Positions 34,894-36,979 of a stretch of DNA of 36,979 nt are shown in pieces. This stretch comes from Kiritimatiellia bacterium. GTDB lineage: Bacteria > Verrucomicrobiota > Kiritimatiellia > RFP12 > UBA3636. Location of the stretch: NCBI GenBank assembly GCA_017648065.1, contig JAGCJJ010000062.1, positions 1 through 36,979 of the forward strand, read 5' to 3'. The notes beneath the pieces were generated by a model, which saw only the letters and a program-made list of their open reading frames with translations, ran no database searches and was not told where the DNA came from. Both the position numbers and the translations under genes were made by a program. Every line of letters begins with the position of its first letter. Position 1 is the stretch's first letter.

Positions 34894-35322
34894 TTATTCA
34901 AACAATGCTTGTGATGTAAGAATCTTTGCACCAATCTTCTCTAGCTCAACAATTGCCTTATCTGCATCATCAAAGCGGAATACTAGCACAGCATCCTGAT
35001 CCTTACGGAATGAGAAAGCATACATATACTCAATATTTACGCCAACTGCACCTACTGCATCAATGATATCAGCCATACCACCTGGTACATCCTTTACCTG
35101 AGCAGCAATTACATCGCGTACATTAACTACATGACCAGCCTCTTCAAGCACAGACTTTGCTCTCTCCCAATCCTTAACAATCAGGCGAACAATACCAAAC
35201 TGCTGTGTGTCTGCCAATGATAGTGTAACAATGTTGATATTTGAATTTGCCAGCTTACGGCAAATTGTATTAAGATGACCTGGCTTATTTTCAAGAAATA
35301 GAGAAATTTGTTTGATTTTCAT
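34894..35322 (-). CDS. Tandem ACT-domain protein
   Basis: A 142-residue protein of two ACT domains in a row (about 1-70 and 72-142), each with the beta-alpha-beta-beta-alpha-beta pattern: ISLFLENKPGHLNTICRKLANSNINIVTLSLADTQQFGIVRLIV, then VKDVPGGMADIIDAVGAVGVNIEYMYAFSFRKDQDAVLVFRFDD. ACT domains bind amino acids and regulate metabolic enzymes. Proteins of this size commonly sit beside PaaK in anaerobes that ferment aromatic amino acids; regulation of the ligases by an amino acid is therefore the likely role, by inference. GGAG precedes the ATG. It starts 12 bases after the stop codon of the upstream PaaK gene. Confidence 0.93.
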   Translation of the reverse strand: MKIKQISLFLENKPGHLNTICRKLANSNINIVTLSLADTQQFGIVRLIVKDWERAKSVLEEAGHVVNVRDVIAAQVKDVPGGMADIIDAVGAVGVNIEYMYAFSFRKDQDAVLVFRFDDADKAIVELEKIGAKILTSQALFE

Positions 35323-35334
35323 AATATAACTCTC

Positions 35335-36675
35335 CTACTTTTTAATTTTACGATAATCTGTTACGCGATTTAATTTACCCTCTGAGCGTGGCAATGAATT
35401 TGGCTCAACGAGTGTTACCTTAATGCTAATATTGATAATCTTCTGAATTGCTGCAGCAATATTGCGACGCAATAGCTCAAGAGACTTAATATCATCACTT
35501 ATTGTTTCAGATGTAACCTCAATCTTTACCTCAAGATTATCAAGATCACCCTCGCGGTCAACATAAATGTGGTAATGTGGTAATGCCTTATCAACAGACA
35601 TCAAACCAGCCTCAATCTGTGATGGGAATACATTTACACCACGAATGATAAGCATATCATCAGAGCGAGCACTGATACGATCAATACGACGAATTGTTCT
35701 ACCGCATTTGCAAACACCAGGAATAATGCGAGTAATATCGCGAGTGCGATAGCGAAGCATTGGTGTACCTGTGCGGTCAAGTGTTGAAAATACAAGCTCA
35801 CCCCACTCACCATCTGGCAATGGCTCAAGAGTATCCGGGTCAATAATTTCTGGATAGAAGTGATCTTCAAAAACGTGCAAACCTTCATGGCAGCCACAGC
35901 TGGAAGCAACACCAGGACCAGAGATTTCTGTTAAGCCATAAATATCATGTGCCTCAATACCTGTCTCACACTCAATGCGTTCACGCATTTCATCTGTCCA
36001 TGGCTCAGCACCAAAGATACCATGCTTTAGCTTCATATCACGACGGAAATCAATGCCCTTCTTCTGTGCTTCATCCATCAGGTGAATAAAGTAGCTTGGA
36101 GTACAAGCAATTACTGTAACGCCTAAATCGCGCATAAGCATTAGCTGGCGATCTGTGTTACCACCGGAAGTTGGAAGCACTGTGCAGCCACGCAGCTCAC
36201 CACCATAGTGCAAGCCAAGACCACCAGTGAACAAGCCGTAGCCATAGGATACCTGAAGAATGTCATCCTTACCAATGCCATCCATAGCCAAAGAGCGAGC
36301 AACACCATCAGACCAAACCTCAATATCATTCTTTGTGTTACAAATAACAATTGGCTTACCTGTTGTGCCACTTGAACAATGGAAGCGAACTACCTCGCTC
36401 ATTGGAGCAGCAGTTAATCCTAATGGATATTCATCACGAAGATCTGTCTTCATCATAAATGGAAGAAGCTTAATATCCTCAAGTGTCTTAATATCCTCAG
36501 GCTTAACGCCTTTCTCATCCATGCGACGGCGTGTTAGAGGGACACGCTCGTAACAAGTTTTTACAAGCTTTTTAAGCTTTGTGAGCTGGAGTGCACGCAT
36601 ACCCTCAGGAGACATAAAATCAGGTATGCTGACTGGGTCTACACCACTCATTGTATCAATTGGAAAGTTTGACAT
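35335..36675 (-). CDS. paaK: Phenylacetate-CoA ligase, proximal copy
   Basis: A 446-residue adenylate-forming ligase, first gene of the PaaK-ACT-PaaK unit. The ATP-binding loop is CSSGTTGKPIVICNT (about 96-110). ILQVSYGYGLFTGGLGLHYGGELRGCTVLPTSGGNTDRQ, DIYGLTEISGPGVASSCGCHEG, MLRYRTRDITRIIPGVCKCGRTIRRIDR and RSDDMLIIRGVNVFPSQIEAGL are all standard for PaaK. It is clearly paralogous to the gene at 33493-34824 (same length, same motifs) but differs throughout the substrate-pocket region. AAGGAAAAAG precedes the ATG. A good promoter lies about 60 bases upstream. No iorAB or phenylacetate-degradation genes are in the window. Confidence 0.95.
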   Translation of the reverse strand: MSNFPIDTMSGVDPVSIPDFMSPEGMRALQLTKLKKLVKTCYERVPLTRRRMDEKGVKPEDIKTLEDIKLLPFMMKTDLRDEYPLGLTAAPMSEVVRFHCSSGTTGKPIVICNTKNDIEVWSDGVARSLAMDGIGKDDILQVSYGYGLFTGGLGLHYGGELRGCTVLPTSGGNTDRQLMLMRDLGVTVIACTPSYFIHLMDEAQKKGIDFRRDMKLKHGIFGAEPWTDEMRERIECETGIEAHDIYGLTEISGPGVASSCGCHEGLHVFEDHFYPEIIDPDTLEPLPDGEWGELVFSTLDRTGTPMLRYRTRDITRIIPGVCKCGRTIRRIDRISARSDDMLIIRGVNVFPSQIEAGLMSVDKALPHYHIYVDREGDLDNLEVKIEVTSETISDDIKSLELLRRNIAAAIQKIINISIKVTLVEPNSLPRSEGKLNRVTDYRKIKK

Positions 36676-36736
36676 ACTTTTTCCTTAAATTACTTATATA
36701 AAAATGATTAACGAAAAGTTTTCATATATGTAGAAA

Positions 36737-36766
36737 ATTATATCACTATTTATGGCAAAACTGCAA
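36737..36766 (-). promoter_or_regulatory. Sigma70-type promoter for paaK-ACT-paaK
   Basis: Minus-strand TTGCAG (36766-36761) and a perfect TATAAT (36742-36737) with an 18-base spacer. Transcription would start near 36729, about 54 nt ahead of the paaK ATG. Confidence 0.7.
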
Positions 36767-36821
36767 GAATAAACCGATTATTCTTCCATTGCGAGATACA
36801 ATATTTGAAATAAACCGGCAT

Positions 36822-36979
36822 TCTTCATGGTGCATACGAAGGCGCTCTGCGCCTGAACCTTCGGAGGCGAGAGGTGCGGTCGCGGTAGCGACACACTCCT
36901 CTCCTGCATTGACATGCATTGGACATGAGACGAGAGACACGGACATGAGACCCAAAGACGATTAGACGTTGAACAGACA
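36822..36979 (-). repeat. Inverted second copy of the GTCT/mini-hairpin repeat family
   Basis: The last 158 bases repeat, on the opposite strand, elements of the 31941-32150 region: CATGGTGCA, GTCTCATGTCC (at 36932-36922 on the minus strand), GTCTTTGGGTC and CGTCTAATCGTCT. Mini-hairpins AGGCGC-TCT-GCGCCT (36840-36854), GTCGC-GGTA-GCGAC (36879-36892) and TGCAT-GTCA-ATGCA on the minus strand (36918-36905) are present. The window ends inside the tract. No gene is seen in 36676-36979. Confidence 0.75.

Overview
The window looks like chromosomal DNA of a low-GC, Gram-negative-type anaerobe, most likely a gut member of the PVC superphylum (Kiritimatiellota/Lentisphaerota-like). This is inference. 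The grounds are two large secreted DUF2341/LamG exoproteins, a ParE/ParC pair of the kind seen in Chlamydiae and Bacteroidetes, a rhamnosidase with its mutarotase, and a PaaK-ACT-PaaK cluster. No 16S rRNA gene is present, so the placement is tentative.

Layout. 1-303: tRNA-fMet, tRNA-Arg(ACG), then an identical second tRNA-fMet and a terminator. 539-1474 (-): a decayed Fic-family gene. 1800-6994 (-): topoisomerase IV-like parE-parC, then a DUF486 membrane protein and a nitroreductase. 7339-10170 (-): a secreted DUF2341/LamG/beta-helix protein. 10516-19454 (+): dnaX-ybaB-recR, GH78 alpha-L-rhamnosidase, rhaM, proA, a divergent long NDK-fold protein, pncC and a membrane NERD protein. 19515-26021 (-): TPR protein, LysM lipoprotein, mannonate-oxidoreductase-like SDR, serS, prfB and yicC, closely packed and read in that order. 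26475-31852 (+): a 1479-residue second DUF2341/LamG exoprotein and a patatin-like phospholipase. 32407-36675 (-): PaaK, ACT protein, PaaK and a Gfo/Idh/MocA oxidoreductase.

How the genes fit together. dnaX-ybaB-recR is the common replication/recombination trio. The cytoplasmic rhamnosidase, RhaM and the mannonate-type SDR fit intracellular use of plant or mucin sugars. The two exoproteins probably act at the cell surface, but no catalytic domain was recognised in them. PaaK-ACT-PaaK activates aryl acids to CoA thioesters, as in anaerobes that ferment aromatic amino acids.

The most unusual DNA is in two non-coding patches, 31908-32410 and 36822-36979. Both hold degenerate GTCT-phrase repeats in opposite orientations and tiny perfect hairpins. 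The stems of these hairpins differ completely between copies but stay self-complementary, while loop or spacer sequences are conserved. In 32301-32380 four such hairpins form an exact 20-bp-period array, each followed by GCTTCAT. This is the best candidate here for an undescribed element.
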